Shown here one piece after another: positions 36,936-48,585 of a DNA stretch of 64,000 bases. Each line of letters begins with the position of its first letter. The stretch's first letter is position 1. The position numbers were made by a program, and so were the translations under genes. The stretch is from Entonaema liquescens (lineage: Eukaryota > Ascomycota > Sordariomycetes > Xylariales > Xylariaceae), in contig CADCSX010000011.1 in the NCBI GenBank assembly GCA_902805475.1, positions 560,001 to 624,000 on the forward strand, given 5' to 3'. The notes below the pieces were generated by a model. That model was not told the origin of the DNA and ran no database searches. It saw nothing but the letters and a program-made list of their open reading frames with translations.

Positions 36936-37872
36936 TTGAACCTTGATGCTGGGAAGATAAATAGGCTGGTATTCTTAGATGTGTGAGACCCTATTCCGTG
37001 AAGATGCTGATAATTATGAACCCTGATCTAGAGACGTCCCAGCTGGTACCTTCATCATGCTAGTCGTCTTCTTCGTCTCACTTACAATGGATTTTAACGA
37101 GGTGACTAGGGAATTATTCCTAAGCCGGAAATCAAGGTGCGTACCAAGCTTGATTAGCCAAGATGTCCGGCATATATGTTGTGCAATACAAATCAACCAA
37201 TTGCCATAGCCAAAAGGATATGCCCATAGGAGAAGACAACACAGGATTTAGCACTTAATATTTAGGCTTGCCATACAAGCCTGGGGTTAGCTAGGTGGGT
37301 TAAGTCTATGTCTAGGGATATATCAAGGTATTCTTTGCAACCGAGGTCGCTCCAAATGAATATTTACATCGTAGTGGTGCATGTTGTATTATTTATGTAA
37401 AGTTAGGTTTTCACTTTGTACAACATCTTTAGATCCTAAGGCCACACAGTATTCTAAACAGAGGGTTATTATTGGTAAGTCTGATATTAACGTAGCACAG
37501 CAGGATGACATACTTAGGTAAATATGGGCTCATCGCTGAGAGTCTCGACACATAAACCAACCTCCTATTAGGGAGGCAATTCCCGATCGGCCAATTTCTT
37601 GTTGATTGCCTAGAGGACGGAGAAGGGTTTGGGATGAGGTAACTTGCCTTGCCCATAGAAACAACTAATAGCTTGCTGTATACAAGTAGTAAAGAAAGGA
37701 GAGGACAACCTCAGTACGTCGCTTTTATATATACATATCTATTTCTAGAGCAGTCGTTTATCAGTACAATAAAGCTTGCGACTGCTTCTAATTTTCCTAC
37801 CTAAATGTCTGGACCAGTTAGTCTTCTCTTCAAGTCCGTTTCTAGTATCAGATATCATTCCACGAGAATAAG
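36936..37872. other. Spacer and P450 promoter
   Basis: No gene recognised. A TATATATACATAT stretch at about 37725-37738 lies about 140 bp before the next start codon and may serve as its TATA element. Confidence 0.35.
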
Positions 37873-39735
37873 ATGATTGTAGATATCCTCCAATCTCTAC
37901 CGAAGGTTCCTTTGACTTTACTTGTCCTCGGAACAACCCTCATTATATGGCGTTTATGGATGTTCACCTTGAGACCATGGATCTGGCCCTCTGAGCCTAG
38001 ATACATGCCCTACTGGATACCATGTAAGCTACCAGGACTTCTCTTGCTATAGAGAAACCATATTAACTCCGTAGATAGTCATCGGTACTTTAAGTTACTG
38101 TTGCTGCTAGCGATAGGAAACTGACTGGAGACAGGACATCTCTATCCCTTTTTTACGGATTGCCATCAATTCATTGATGCCGCACTGTATGTTACTGGAA
38201 TACGTGAATGACCAACGGCTTTTATGCTGATGAGTTTCACCGTGCAGGGCATATTTTCAGGACACAAATGAGCCCTTTGCTTTCCAGCTCTGTGGTGTGA
38301 AAATCTATTGTCTCTCCCGACCCGAAGATGTCACTGGCATCCTCGATGGCGCCCCATGGACACACGGGTTGAATTTCTCGCACTTCATATCTGAGATAAT
38401 GCAAAACTTTGGCGTGTCCTTCAGGGACGTACAGCGTGCTAATTATAACCCTAAACCAGGAGACGATTGCTACATTGAGGACAATACTACTAACCCTACC
38501 CACATGAACCTCATTCATTTCGTGGAAGACCTTTACAAAAAACAGTTCCTTAACCCATCAAGATTAGACATCCTCTCCGAGTTATTCATTAACCATTTAC
38601 AAGAGATATTGCCGAGTGAGAGTCTCTCTTCCTGCGCTAGGGACCATAATGGCAGCTTATACACTACCAATTCTCTTGGGTTGGAACGTGAAGTTTCTCT
38701 ATACTCGCTGGTAGCCAGAACTATGGTCAACACTACAGTCCGAACTTTGTTTGGGCCTTACCTCCACGAAATAGAGCCCGAAATTGCCGACCAAGTAATC
38801 CAGTTAAATACTCATGCCTGGATATTGTTTTATGGCCTCCCCGACTTCTTTGGCTTTGCTCCGATCTGTAAGCCTCGTGACCGGGTGAAGGCGGCTCTCC
38901 GAGCATTCATCAATCTGCCCGAAGAACAGAGGAGCAAGCAATGCTTCGCATTTCAGAAGCTCCTGAGATGGATGGACGTGCTGGAAATTGGCCAAGAGTC
39001 CCGTGTCTGTTTACTATTTCTATTCTTTTTCGCGTGAGTGTTACACATGGACCTTCCTCTCTACAAGCCGCAGTGTTTGGCTGACTAACTCCTATGGCAT
39101 ACAGGAGCATTGCTAACGAACAAACTGTATGCTACTGGTTTGTAGCCCACATTATTTACGATCAGGAGCTTCTTGAACTTGTTAAGCGGGAAATTGAACC
39201 TGCTTGGAAATCTGGAAAGCTGGATGTTAAGTATTTAACAACCCACTGTCCCAATCTCGATTCAATCTTCCATGAGACCCTCCGGCAAGTAACAAACACA
39301 TTTGGTTGGCGCATAGTCAAAGAGAAGACGACCTTACGCGGCAAAAAACTACACCCGGGCGTACATGTCCTGGTTCCTATGCTACTGCTGCATGCCCACG
39401 AGGAAACGTGGGGCTCTACTGTCAATGAGTTTGACCCGTCGAGGTTCATCAAGAAGAAGACGTTATCACGTCAGCCGTACTATCGCCCCTTTGCCGGTGG
39501 ACCTACTTATTGTTCTGGTCGGATCCTAGCAAAACGCGAGACGTATGCCTTTCTTGCTACCTTGCTGCATCAATACGACATAACGTTGCCCCCACCTCCG
39601 AAAAACTCTGGGCTTAAAAAGCAACCATTCCCACGGATGGAAACCTCCAGGCCCCCAACTGGAGTTAAGGGGCCTCTCCCTGGAATGGACCTCCTTGTGA
39701 AATTGGTGGACAAGACGCCCGAGAAGTCAATTTAA
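37873..39735 (+). CDS. Cytochrome P450 monooxygenase (CYP7/CYP8-like type) with a microexon
   Basis: Predicted five-exon gene, 541 residues: 37873-38023, 38079-38084, 38135-38186, 38248-39033, 39105-39735. The second exon is only 6 nt (TCATCG). It is needed to connect YWIP to GHLYPFFTDCHQFIDAAL, giving PYWIPFIGHLYPFF as in related P450s; each flanking intron (55 and 50 nt) has GT, AG and a branch-like TTAAC or CTGAC. Other motifs: N-terminal anchor (VPLTLLVLGTTLIIWRLWM), I-helix without the usual AGxxT (SIANEQTVCYWF), ExxR ETLR (about 389-392), haem loop RPFAGGPTYCSGR with Cys about 468. Lack of the I-helix acidic-Thr pair recalls prostacyclin-synthase-like and CYP7-like enzymes. If the microexon is not used, the gene would be frameshifted. 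Confidence 0.78.
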
Positions 39736-40450
39736 CTAAGTTGGGCTGCGATATCTAGGTCAGGGAAAAGGGGGAGACTAGTACGAAATAGGTATAGATC
39801 TACGTAGAATAAAAAATAAAATATATAAAGGGCGCCCCGCGCCCTCGCTACTAGTTAGAAGGACAAGCATTACTAGATCATTATTACCAACTGATTACTG
39901 CTTCTAATATTTACTTCACGCGTGCCCTGACTCTAGGGCAAATTTCTGACAGTATGTCAAGTTTCAACAAGATTCGAACTTATAAAGTGATTCAAAACAA
40001 GGACGCGACGGTCAGGGGCCAACCACCGCGGTGGGTTATCATGAAAATAAAGATTCATCTTACAATAGTGATCATTCTACTCATTCACTTTAATTCAGTG
40101 GGACTTCTTACGTATATTATAAACAATAGTCGATTAATACTAAAGAGAGATGATGAATGTGAATATGCTTAACTTTGGTCGGCTTTATAGTAGTGCGCCG
40201 ACGGTAGCCAGGCATATCCATATCGAATCCGACAGTTTTCCCTACCGCTCCTCCCCTACCCCTATTCTGCTTCATGTTTATTAGTTTCGCGGTAGACATC
40301 CAATAGCCTAGGTATCCAAGGTATCCAGGTAGGAGAAAAGAATCAAATAATCCTGTATCGCCAGCCAAGCCAGCACCATAACACCGTCGCGTAATTAACG
40401 CTGAGCCATATTAACTCTCAATCAGTTTTCAAGAGGCCATAATTAAGCTA
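39736..40450. other. Convergent spacer P450 / secreted protein
   Basis: About 715 bp. It contains a perfect GC hairpin, GGGCGC-CCC-GCGCCC, at 39830-39844, about 95 bp after the P450 stop, possibly in its 3' untranslated region. No other gene recognised. Confidence 0.4.
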
Positions 40451-43400
40451 TTAGGAAGTTCCCTCCTCTTCGCCGTCGACAGCATCGTAGGAGTTGCCGA
40501 ACCGGTCAACGTAATCCGACTCGTCATCCCACTCCTCGGCGTCACCTTCGTTGTCATCAGTAAAGACCTCCTCGTAGTTGTTTAGAGCGTCCTCGTCCTG
40601 GTACGGAAGCGTGACGTTGCTGTTAAGGTTCAAGTCGCCCTCCGCATCAATTAAAGAGTCGTCAAACTCGAGCTCAATAGCGTTGCTCTCGTATTCCTCC
40701 TCGGCATATTCATCGTAGTCAGCCCAGTCGCCGTCGACGCGGTCTGTGATCTCTAGGAAAAGAACAAAGCAGTCGTCGACCTCTCCGTTGGTGATACTGT
40801 ACTCGACGTCAGGTGACTTGAGCATCGAAAGACCGGCATCGATGTCTGATCCGATAAGGTACACCTTGGCGCCTAACGACGAGTTCTTGTACGTGCAAAT
40901 AGCCGGGAAGAAGATCTCGTAGTTGGTGTCGATAGCTGCCAACATGCTTGGTGCATCCTCGCTTTCGTCATCAGTGTAGTAGAAGGGGGTAAGCGCACTA
41001 GGAATCACGGATGTTAGCTAGAGAACATTGACTTGAGTCAGGGCTGCTTACACATAGGCGGCAGTCTCAGGTAGAGCAGTTTCATCAGCAGCGCGAAGAC
41101 GACTGACGCCGACCTTAGACATGGTGTTGTTGTAGTAATGTAGAACACCGCTGTTGGGGGTCGCCAGAACGACGTCCTCATATCCGGACCATAGCGTCGT
41201 ACAAGTGGTATAGTACGGTAGCGAGTTCTGGGTGCCATTCTTCTGGACGTAGAGATTACCGTCGTCGCAGACTGCAAGGGTGTATTCTCCGTTGGAACCG
41301 TTCAAGCTGAGAGTGCTATACCAGTAGCCGTCAAATTCGCTTTCGTCAATGTTGTAGGGGGTATCAGCAAGTTGGAGACCGGGGAAACCGAGGTCAGCAT
41401 CAGTCTCTACTACATATTCCGTTAGATCGTAAAGCTGCGAGCTGTTACTGGTTGTGTTGTATGAGTCTCGTCCCCTGAGCTGAGTGTATGCGGTATCAGA
41501 TATTTCCAATCGGCTTTGGAGACCAAGCCGTCCCTTGCTGGTGCCGTCTGTCTTGTTTCTAATATGAAGGTCAGTGGGAAACTTTCAATTAAACACCGAC
41601 TAATTCAAGTGCATGGTTGTCGTGACGATGCAGCGAAAACTTACCCGATACAGTACGAAGCAATTATATGGTCAGTGCCGTTCCACAGGCTTGTGCTGCC
41701 CTGAAGAAGGCCAAAGCCGTTGTAAAAGGCGTTCACATCGTTCTTGACGCTGAGCGTAGTAGAGATTCCAGAACAGTTGTTAGTAGCCTTTAAACCAGCA
41801 TCAAAGGATTTATCGGTAGCATTATAGCTAGCCTGGACTGCTATTGCTGCAGCGGCCTTGATCGATGGAATGGTCTCTACACCTACAAGTCCCTTACACT
41901 TAGTACAGCCGTTGAAAGTGGAGATACCAATTCCCAGAGCGACCGGTACACCAAACTGGACGGCAAGCTCAACGGAACCTTCAGCTTCGAAGGTCGGCTT
42001 GAACTGCGGTTCAAAATTGGTCGAGGAAGAGCTGCCCTTCTTCCAATCATAATGGTATTTTGCGCTGGCAAGACTGATATCAGCCCGTGCAAGGGCAGTA
42101 CCGGTCATGTTGACGCTAAACTTGAGCTCTGTGCCAATGGAGAGGATTGGCCCAACATGAGCGAAACCGATAGTGAAGGGTGTGACCGGGATATCGTACA
42201 AGTTGTTCCTAAAGGTAGCTTCGCGGTAATACTCGGCATGTATACCGAGGCCGACACCAATGTTAAGGTTCATATCTGCCACGAAATGGCCATCGGTGAT
42301 ACCCTTAGTGACTTCAATAGTGATATTACCCTGGGTCTTCAACGATCCAGTAAGACCGCACTTGACACAGTAGAAGCTGATGAAGTTGCCTTTGGTCACA
42401 GTGGTCTGTTTCTTGCTTCCCGATGGCCGCAGTTCCTTGGGAGACGGGAGGCTGCCGATCGTCCTTAACAGAACCGCATCACCCCACGGGCTCTTGACAA
42501 TCTTAACGCCTCCTTTAGGCTTGCAAGCATTTTCCACCTTCTTCTTCTCGTCGGCAGTCTTAGCATTGTCGCACTCCTTAGCTGTAAGAGGGAGGAACAA
42601 TTTGTCGAAGTCCTTCTCAAATTTATTAGGCTGTCCAGTCAGGATGTTTTTACCAACCTCAGCAACGGTCTTGCCGACCTCGTAGATCGTAGTGGCCGTC
42701 TTGACTAAGTTTTGCTTAGCATCCTTAACGACGGCCTTCACCTTCTCTTCGGTTTTCTTGATAACTGCTTTCGTCTTCTCGGCGACCTTGTTAGCGACTT
42801 GGGAGAGTTTATCAGTTATAAAGTTGCGCTTCTCAATCTCGCTTCCGTCGTCGAACAGGATGTCCTCTACCAGGGACCCGTAGGAGAAGCTTCCCACTTC
42901 TAGATATCCGAGCTTGTCATCCAGATCCTCATCGAAGTAAGGGCCGAGGCACGCAGTAGGCAGCCCGTACTTCGTATCCACTGGCGCTACGCAAGTAGTC
43001 GTGGCTGATGGTGAGAGGGAGTAATAAGTTGAAGACGGAGAGTCGGAATCAGCACTTGTTGGGACTGGGACTGGTGTGGAAGCGCTTGCAGTACCATAAG
43101 CAACAGGCTGGTTGCCATATGTCCCCCAAGCAAGATTCACGTCGGATACTAAGTCCTCAATAGCTTTTGCTTGTCCAGCAGCGGTTGCTGAGAGCGTCTC
43201 AGGATCAAAAATAATTATGCTGGCGTTGAAATAGCAGCGTTGGCCAAGCTCAAAGTCTCCACAGCCTTCCGTATAAGTGATGAAGATGATATTGTTATGA
43301 TTCCAGTTGGAAGAGGCGTGGTCAAGTGCAGATTTATCACTAAAATTTAGCATTAAGTTAGTACTCGAGGGCATGGAGATAACCAAGATATATAAAGTAA

Positions 43401-44069
43401 ACCGCGCATGCTAACCTGAATGTAATCAGAAGATCCCCCGCCGGCGTGACAGACACGCCGATGACAAGAGCGGAATGATCCAAAACAATAGACGGGGCAG
43501 TCCATCGAGGAATGGCAACAGCGTAGATTCCGGCTGAATCTATGCAATCGTTAGTGCATGATTTATTACTCGAAAACGAAAAGCATACCCGAGCTACCCT
43601 CCTGTGCGTAATGCATCGGAGATCCTGGACCAGGATCCTTCGGTGTAAGATGAGAGATATCATCTCCGTCGTGGTCATGTGGGATGGCAGGTAGCAGAGT
43701 AGCTACAGGACCAAGCTTTTCCGTTGGATAGTCCCAAGTCGAGGAAGCTAGAGGCGAAACCGAAGACGAAACTGAAGAAGAAGCCGAAGAAGAAGCTAGA
43801 GAGGAAGTTGGAGATGAAGTTGAAGACGAAATTGAAGATATTATGGAGGATGAAGATGTTTCCGATGCGTTATTTGCAGCAACTATAACAGTGGGAGTGG
43901 TAACCGAGGGAGATGAGGATTGTGTAGTACTGTTGGACGAATCTGCGATGGAAGAGTTTGAAAAAGGGGAAGAAGAAACAGTCTCGTTACTTCGAGGATA
44001 GTACCTCTGTCCGGGATAGGCGAGAACATTTGTTCCCGCCAAAAGGGGGATCAGCCACCGCGACAGCAT
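40451..44069 (-). CDS. Large secreted protein with Ser-rich N-terminus and acidic C-terminus
   Basis: Five exons: 43589-44069, 43416-43533, 41645-43339, 41052-41558, 40451-40997, coding 1115 residues; all introns GT-AG, phase-consistent. A signal peptide is clear (MLSRWLIPLLAGTNVLA|YP). Residues about 25-130 are Ser/Thr-rich. The middle carries many N-x-S/T sites and several paired cysteines. A dibasic KR at about 371-372 (EIEKRNF) looks like a Kex2 site. It is followed by an amphipathic Lys/Glu/Val-rich helix (KVAEKTKAVIKKTEEKVKAV) recalling LEA-like repeats. A long predicted beta-rich region follows, then a second globular segment and a very acidic tail. I recall uncharacterised fungal extracellular proteins of similar layout (possibly the DUF7029/DUF7223 type), but this is not confirmed. 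No catalytic motif or GPI signal seen. Confidence 0.82.
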
Positions 44070-45975
44070 TGTGACAGGTAGGTACTATTTGAGTGATGGA
44101 AAGCACAATGTGAGTGAGATAGTGATGCAGAATGAAGCTGAGGAAGAATTATTTGGCCTCTTATTTATATAACTATTCAAGTGATGATTAGTACGGAGGT
44201 ATGCTAACCTTCAGTCTCACACGAGCAGTGGAGATTCAGAGAATATTCTCAAAGCTAGTCCATCCGAGTCATGGTGTCGGGGATATTTAGCATACTGTTG
44301 AAGCCGTATGAGGTTTCATTGTATAATAGCTATAATACTAGGGTTAGTTTTGGTTCGGAACATATTCTCCATTGTCGTTCTATCTATACAAGGGGAGCTA
44401 AGTAGATCCTATTGAAGGGATCTAGACCTAAGGCTTCAGTATAGCGGTTGCGGGATACTCCCGAACTAGTAGGACGGCTAACTTAGTGCTATAAAATCTT
44501 GTCTCTTCTTTGTCCAACTCCTATCTCCCCAGGCTCTACTTTTTAATGGAGACTGGAGAAATCGATTCGACACCTGTTGAGTATGGAGTTGGGACTATGC
44601 TAGCCTACAGAAAAGAAAACGGTAGCTTGCCGATTAGGTCAACTATTAAGCGAGTAAAATCGGGCTCAGTCACTTTTTTGGGTCTAGACGATGACCACGA
44701 GTCAGATTCAGGGTCCATAGCAGAAACAACAAAGCTAATGGCTAGGATTCATACCCCCGGCAACTTCCACTAAAGCCAAAAGCTTGTTTTGTCTATCATA
44801 CCTATAGATCGAGTAACATAGAGTGAGTGTTGCAGAGTGTCAAATAAGGAATCTTTGGTACAATCAGGACTTCTCCTTTCCAGTAAAGTTTATAGCGGGC
44901 TTTTAGTAGTAAGCACTCTTGAAAGGAATAGATAGTTCAAGAGTTCTCATCCTGGAGCAAAGGCAAATCGAGCCCGCAGAAACCACGTGGGGTATGAGGC
45001 CTTACTAGATTAAGCGATATAGTATATTTTAGTTTAAGTTCCTAGTTGAGGCTCAAACCCTATTTTCCACTATGGATTACGCTGCAAATACTCCTATTGG
45101 ATGAAAAATAATTAGAAAAGGAGATCTACCGTTATCCAATAAGGTAGCTTCCTGAGTCGAGGCATTTATAGTAGATACAAATCCGGCGGATATGTACCCA
45201 CATAGGTACACATCTAAAATTGTAGCATAGAGGATTAGTGGGATATAAAAGGCATATTAGAGATAAATTCAAATACCTAGGTGCTCGAATCCGATATTAA
45301 AGTGAATACCCCTTCAAGTAAGCCATGACTCAGTACCTTCATTGGTAAAGTAAGAATTCTTTCTCTAATCTCTTTACGCCTAGTAAAGAACTCCATATCT
45401 ACAACACAGACTGCGAATTACCTATTATACTCCAACAGGGTTACAATAATGCCGGCGTACTATGGCAATATTCCGCTCAGAAGAATAAGTCATGAAGCGA
45501 CGCTTCTATCAGTGACTAGCCGCAGTGGTAACTAAGAGCTGATGTGGTTGCTTATGAGAAGTTTTGGGGTATCATATGCCTAAACGTCTAGTACGTCGAG
45601 CTTTATGGGCTTAACATGTAGCAGTTTAGAGACTGGGGCAAATCGTAGGACGGAAAGAACATGAATATGTAACAGTGAAGTTACTCTGGGTAATTCAATC
45701 CGAAGTTGTTAACTAGGTATTTATTACTAAAACCCGGCTGGTTGTGTACTGACGAGTCTTCTTGATCCTTAGTTGCATACAAATAGGGGCTATTAATAGC
45801 AGGGGGGTTAAATTATGCACTATATGGTTAAAGTAATTGTGGACTGTATGTATCGGTGGTATTGGAAGAGAATACAGGGTTTAACAGATGGTAGGCCTGT
45901 TTAATCTATGAATTACCTACCTACCTACCGAGGTACCTGAGTATCCACCATTATCTATAGGGATATTATGAACTA
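44070..45975. other. Spacer; one possible short coding remnant
   Basis: About 1.9 kb. The left end is the promoter of the secreted-protein gene. A frame at 44546-44773 (+) encodes about 75 residues of protein-like composition (METGEIDSTPVEYG..., GLDDDHESDSGS) without a recognised family. B-box-like sequences occur near 45050 (-) and 45270 (+). The rest appears empty. Confidence 0.35.
44546..44773 (+). CDS. Possible small ORF, unrecognised
   Basis: Frame of 75 codons from ATG at 44546 to the stop at 44771-44773. Composition is hydrophilic and acidic, with VEYGVGTMLAYRKENG and LGLDDDHESD. I recognise no family. It could be a remnant exon or a chance frame; there is no signal peptide and no splice partner that I can identify. 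Confidence 0.2.
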   Translation: METGEIDSTPVEYGVGTMLAYRKENGSLPIRSTIKRVKSGSVTFLGLDDDHESDSGSIAETTKLMARIHTPGNFH

Positions 45976-47367
45976 CTATGCTCTCAGTGCATGCCCACGG
46001 CTCTGCCAATATTCTCTTCGTATTTCATCAGTAAGAGTCTTTGACAAAACCGCATGTATCACTTTAGCTTCAGGGTAGAGGTCCAGCTCTATAAGGAGAT
46101 CGTAAACATCGTACCATGAAGGAAATTTCTCTGCCCTTTCACAATCAAGAATTACTTTGAAGAGATCTTCTCGACTGGCACTTACGGCAAACTGACAAAG
46201 ACCTACGGCAATTCTTGCATAAGCAATAACTACAATTGGATCGACTGTGCAAGCGGCCTGGCGGAACTCAATAGTCCTTTTTCGCTGATATTGGAGCTGA
46301 GTGAAGTTGTATGCTCCCCTTCTAAACCCAATATCCATAAGCCTTGCAATGGAAGCTCTATCCGCCGATCGGAGGATTTCCGCAACGGCAGTCATCATCG
46401 GGACAGGACTATATTTCTCAGGATTGTTAACCAGTTCATTTTCCTCTTGCCTGTTATTGTACAACATTTCTTGCACAGTTTCCGAATCAATATTATACAC
46501 CCCTACAGTTGGCCGGGGAGGGAACTGATATTTCGCACGAAGTTTCTCATGCTTGGGCGGAAGCTCAATAGGATCTTTCTTCCGTTGGAAAAGGCTTTGT
46601 GCGAGCCCAACGAGATGGTCGTATACGGAAGGTGTCTCAACTCCTGTTGGTACAGCAGAGGGGGCAGGCTGGGCCGGATTATCCGGGTTCTTCATTCCGA
46701 AAGAGACATTGGAATACAGACGTATACTCTTGGCGAATGGATTGTTATGCCTATGTGGAGGATGGGACTGGGCTATGATTGGATCTGCTGCGTAGAGCAA
46801 AGCAGCAATTTGCCTGAGTGAGTCCAAAGGAGGCCATTCATTCCCGTTACCTACATGCACATGAAATCCAGCTTGATAACCTTCAACAATCCAGAAGTTA
46901 TCCTGAAGAAATTGGCACATTCTCCGGACTTCATCAAATCCCTCATTTGTAGCCCAAAGAGCTGGTGAAACGACTTCGACACCGAACCATCCGGAGGTAA
47001 CATCGGAGCACTCCGCTAGCTGCACTGGTAGCACCGTTAATGAAACGTCGTAAATTACACGCCAGCGTTGATAATTCTGGACATGAGCGAAGTCTTGGTT
47101 TGCGGCCTCAGCTCTATCTTCACCTAAAGTTGCAACTGTTCCTACTGAGGTTGGGAAGGCCTTGTTTATTATGGCAGCTACAATATCCACCATCTCCAAT
47201 TCGATCTCACAATCATCAGGAACGACTACGGGCCCCCCTGGTCCTAATTTGAGTCCTGGGGGCGTGAGTACGGTACCGTTATAACTCGCAGCGCGCCACG
47301 CTAAAAAGAATTCCATTTCTATACCGAAGCTTAGCTTTGGTCTTGTATTATGTATTTCGGGTGCCAT
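45976..47367 (-). CDS. Amidoligase-family enzyme (ATP-dependent COOH-NH2 ligase)
   Basis: Single exon, 463 residues. It matches the pattern of the amidoligase superfamily (Pfam Amidoligase_2), glutamine-synthetase-fold enzymes that make amide bonds using ATP. Seen: FGIEMEF (about 14-20) with the paired acidic residues of the first strand; VEVVSP (about 130-135), the metal or substrate strand; GFHVHVGNG (about 167-175), the HxHVG motif; and RTIEFRQ (about 363-369), the C-terminal E-F-R strand. These four blocks occur in family order. No transmembrane or signal segment, so probably cytosolic. Substrate is unknown; bacterial relatives modify peptides or glutathione-like compounds. The ATG at 47367 (AAGATGGCA) is preferred to one at 47385. 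The gene stands alone, far from neighbours. Confidence 0.82.
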   Translation of the reverse strand: MAPEIHNTRPKLSFGIEMEFFLAWRAASYNGTVLTPPGLKLGPGGPVVVPDDCEIELEMVDIVAAIINKAFPTSVGTVATLGEDRAEAANQDFAHVQNYQRWRVIYDVSLTVLPVQLAECSDVTSGWFGVEVVSPALWATNEGFDEVRRMCQFLQDNFWIVEGYQAGFHVHVGNGNEWPPLDSLRQIAALLYAADPIIAQSHPPHRHNNPFAKSIRLYSNVSFGMKNPDNPAQPAPSAVPTGVETPSVYDHLVGLAQSLFQRKKDPIELPPKHEKLRAKYQFPPRPTVGVYNIDSETVQEMLYNNRQEENELVNNPEKYSPVPMMTAVAEILRSADRASIARLMDIGFRRGAYNFTQLQYQRKRTIEFRQAACTVDPIVVIAYARIAVGLCQFAVSASREDLFKVILDCERAEKFPSWYDVYDLLIELDLYPEAKVIHAVLSKTLTDEIRREYWQSRGHALRA

Positions 47368-48237
47368 CTTTTTGATATTATACACGCCGTTAGATTAATT
47401 CGATGCAACAATGGTTTTGTCGTGAAGTTTTGTTTTGATTTCTCTGACTTGCCTTTGACCTTTACGATAACCCCTTTATTTGCAATATTATATGCGCTGC
47501 CCATTATTATATATTCATCTGAACATCTGGTTAACATCGTGGATGTTTTGCTACAAGCGTATGGAGACAGGATAGGAGGAGTAATATAGAAACTTATTCG
47601 AGAATGTCCCCTCTGTACTTCAACTGAGTACCTCTAGGTATTAAGTACTTGATAAACACTGAGTTGGCATATTCGACAGATGATTAAATTGTCTTGATTC
47701 GTTCGACATATTTTATTATTCAAGAGAGTTAATGCTCGACTGATACTGTAATACTATTAGGCCGTCGTGATGCAGAATTACTTACCTAGGTACCTACCTA
47801 CTCTTCAGAGTGGCTCAGGATGCTGCTAAGTAGATAAATATTAAGGTTACGAAATTTGTGGCTCCTTGACGTAGCCAGCGCAATGATAAGTACTAGGCAT
47901 GTCATAAATCACTAGAGGTATATATGTAGGAGGAGCATGATGTTAATGCCTATTAAGATCTCTTAGAACAAAGATTATGTTTTGTATGTATAGATAGGTA
48001 GCTTAAGCTTCCAGTTCTATCCCAGTTAGAGTTCTGGAACAACCAAGTTGTTTCTTTACTTCTTATTTCGTATTGTGATAGTTAGTATTTATCCTAAGAA
48101 AGTATTACGAGTGAAACATCTCCAATTACATCTTCCTTTAATTTCATAAACTTTCCCATGACATAACGCAGCGTCCATTTCATGGATACAGTGTGATCTG
48201 CTAAAAGCCTCTATCCGTTCCCCTATTCACAGATAGC
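47368..48237. other. Spacer between amidoligase gene and small Cys protein
   Basis: About 870 bp containing the amidoligase promoter; a CCTAGGTACCTACC motif is at about 47785. No other gene recognised. Confidence 0.35.
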
Positions 48238-48585
48238 TTATCCCGATTGTGTTTTAGTATCCCCGGAGGCCTTGTCATCTTTCGGCCAAGCCGGCGGAGG
48301 TGGAGGCAAGTGTTGTTTGCCCCATACTAGACAATCGTCTCCATGGGACTTGCGAGTTTCGCGTACCAGGTTTGGACATCGGGGAGTTTTTGCCTCAGAG
48401 GAGTCGCAAACGGTCTCCCAAACGGGCTATGATATTAGAAGTTAACAAAAGCTTACAACACTAGGTACCTATTTATTGGGGGACCGGGGGGTTGAGAAGG
48501 AGAAATCCCTACGTACAATACCTGGGCCTAATGGGCCCCTGCCACAGGTCATGCAATAGAACCACCAGAAGATTGCCTCGCACAT
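48238..48585 (-). CDS. Small two-exon Cys-containing protein
   Basis: Two exons, 48517-48585 and 48238-48426, code for 85 residues; the 90-nt intron runs GTACGT...ATCATAG. The product starts MCEAIFWWFYCMTCGRG, has a single-spaced C-x2-C, then VWETVCDSS, CPNLVRETRKS, DDCLVWGK and a proline-rich end PPPPPAWP. Codon-by-codon the frame looks coding and the splice sites are good, and start codon, Cys placement and Pro-rich tail resemble a class of short fungal proteins beginning MC.. with spaced cysteines. No signal peptide. Family function unknown. An alternative is a relic exon pair. Confidence 0.5.

Noticed and set aside
42052..42468. Plus-strand 138-codon frame opposite the secreted-protein gene
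   Set aside because: It is antisense shadow of exon 3 of the large secreted protein, which has coherent introns and signal peptide.
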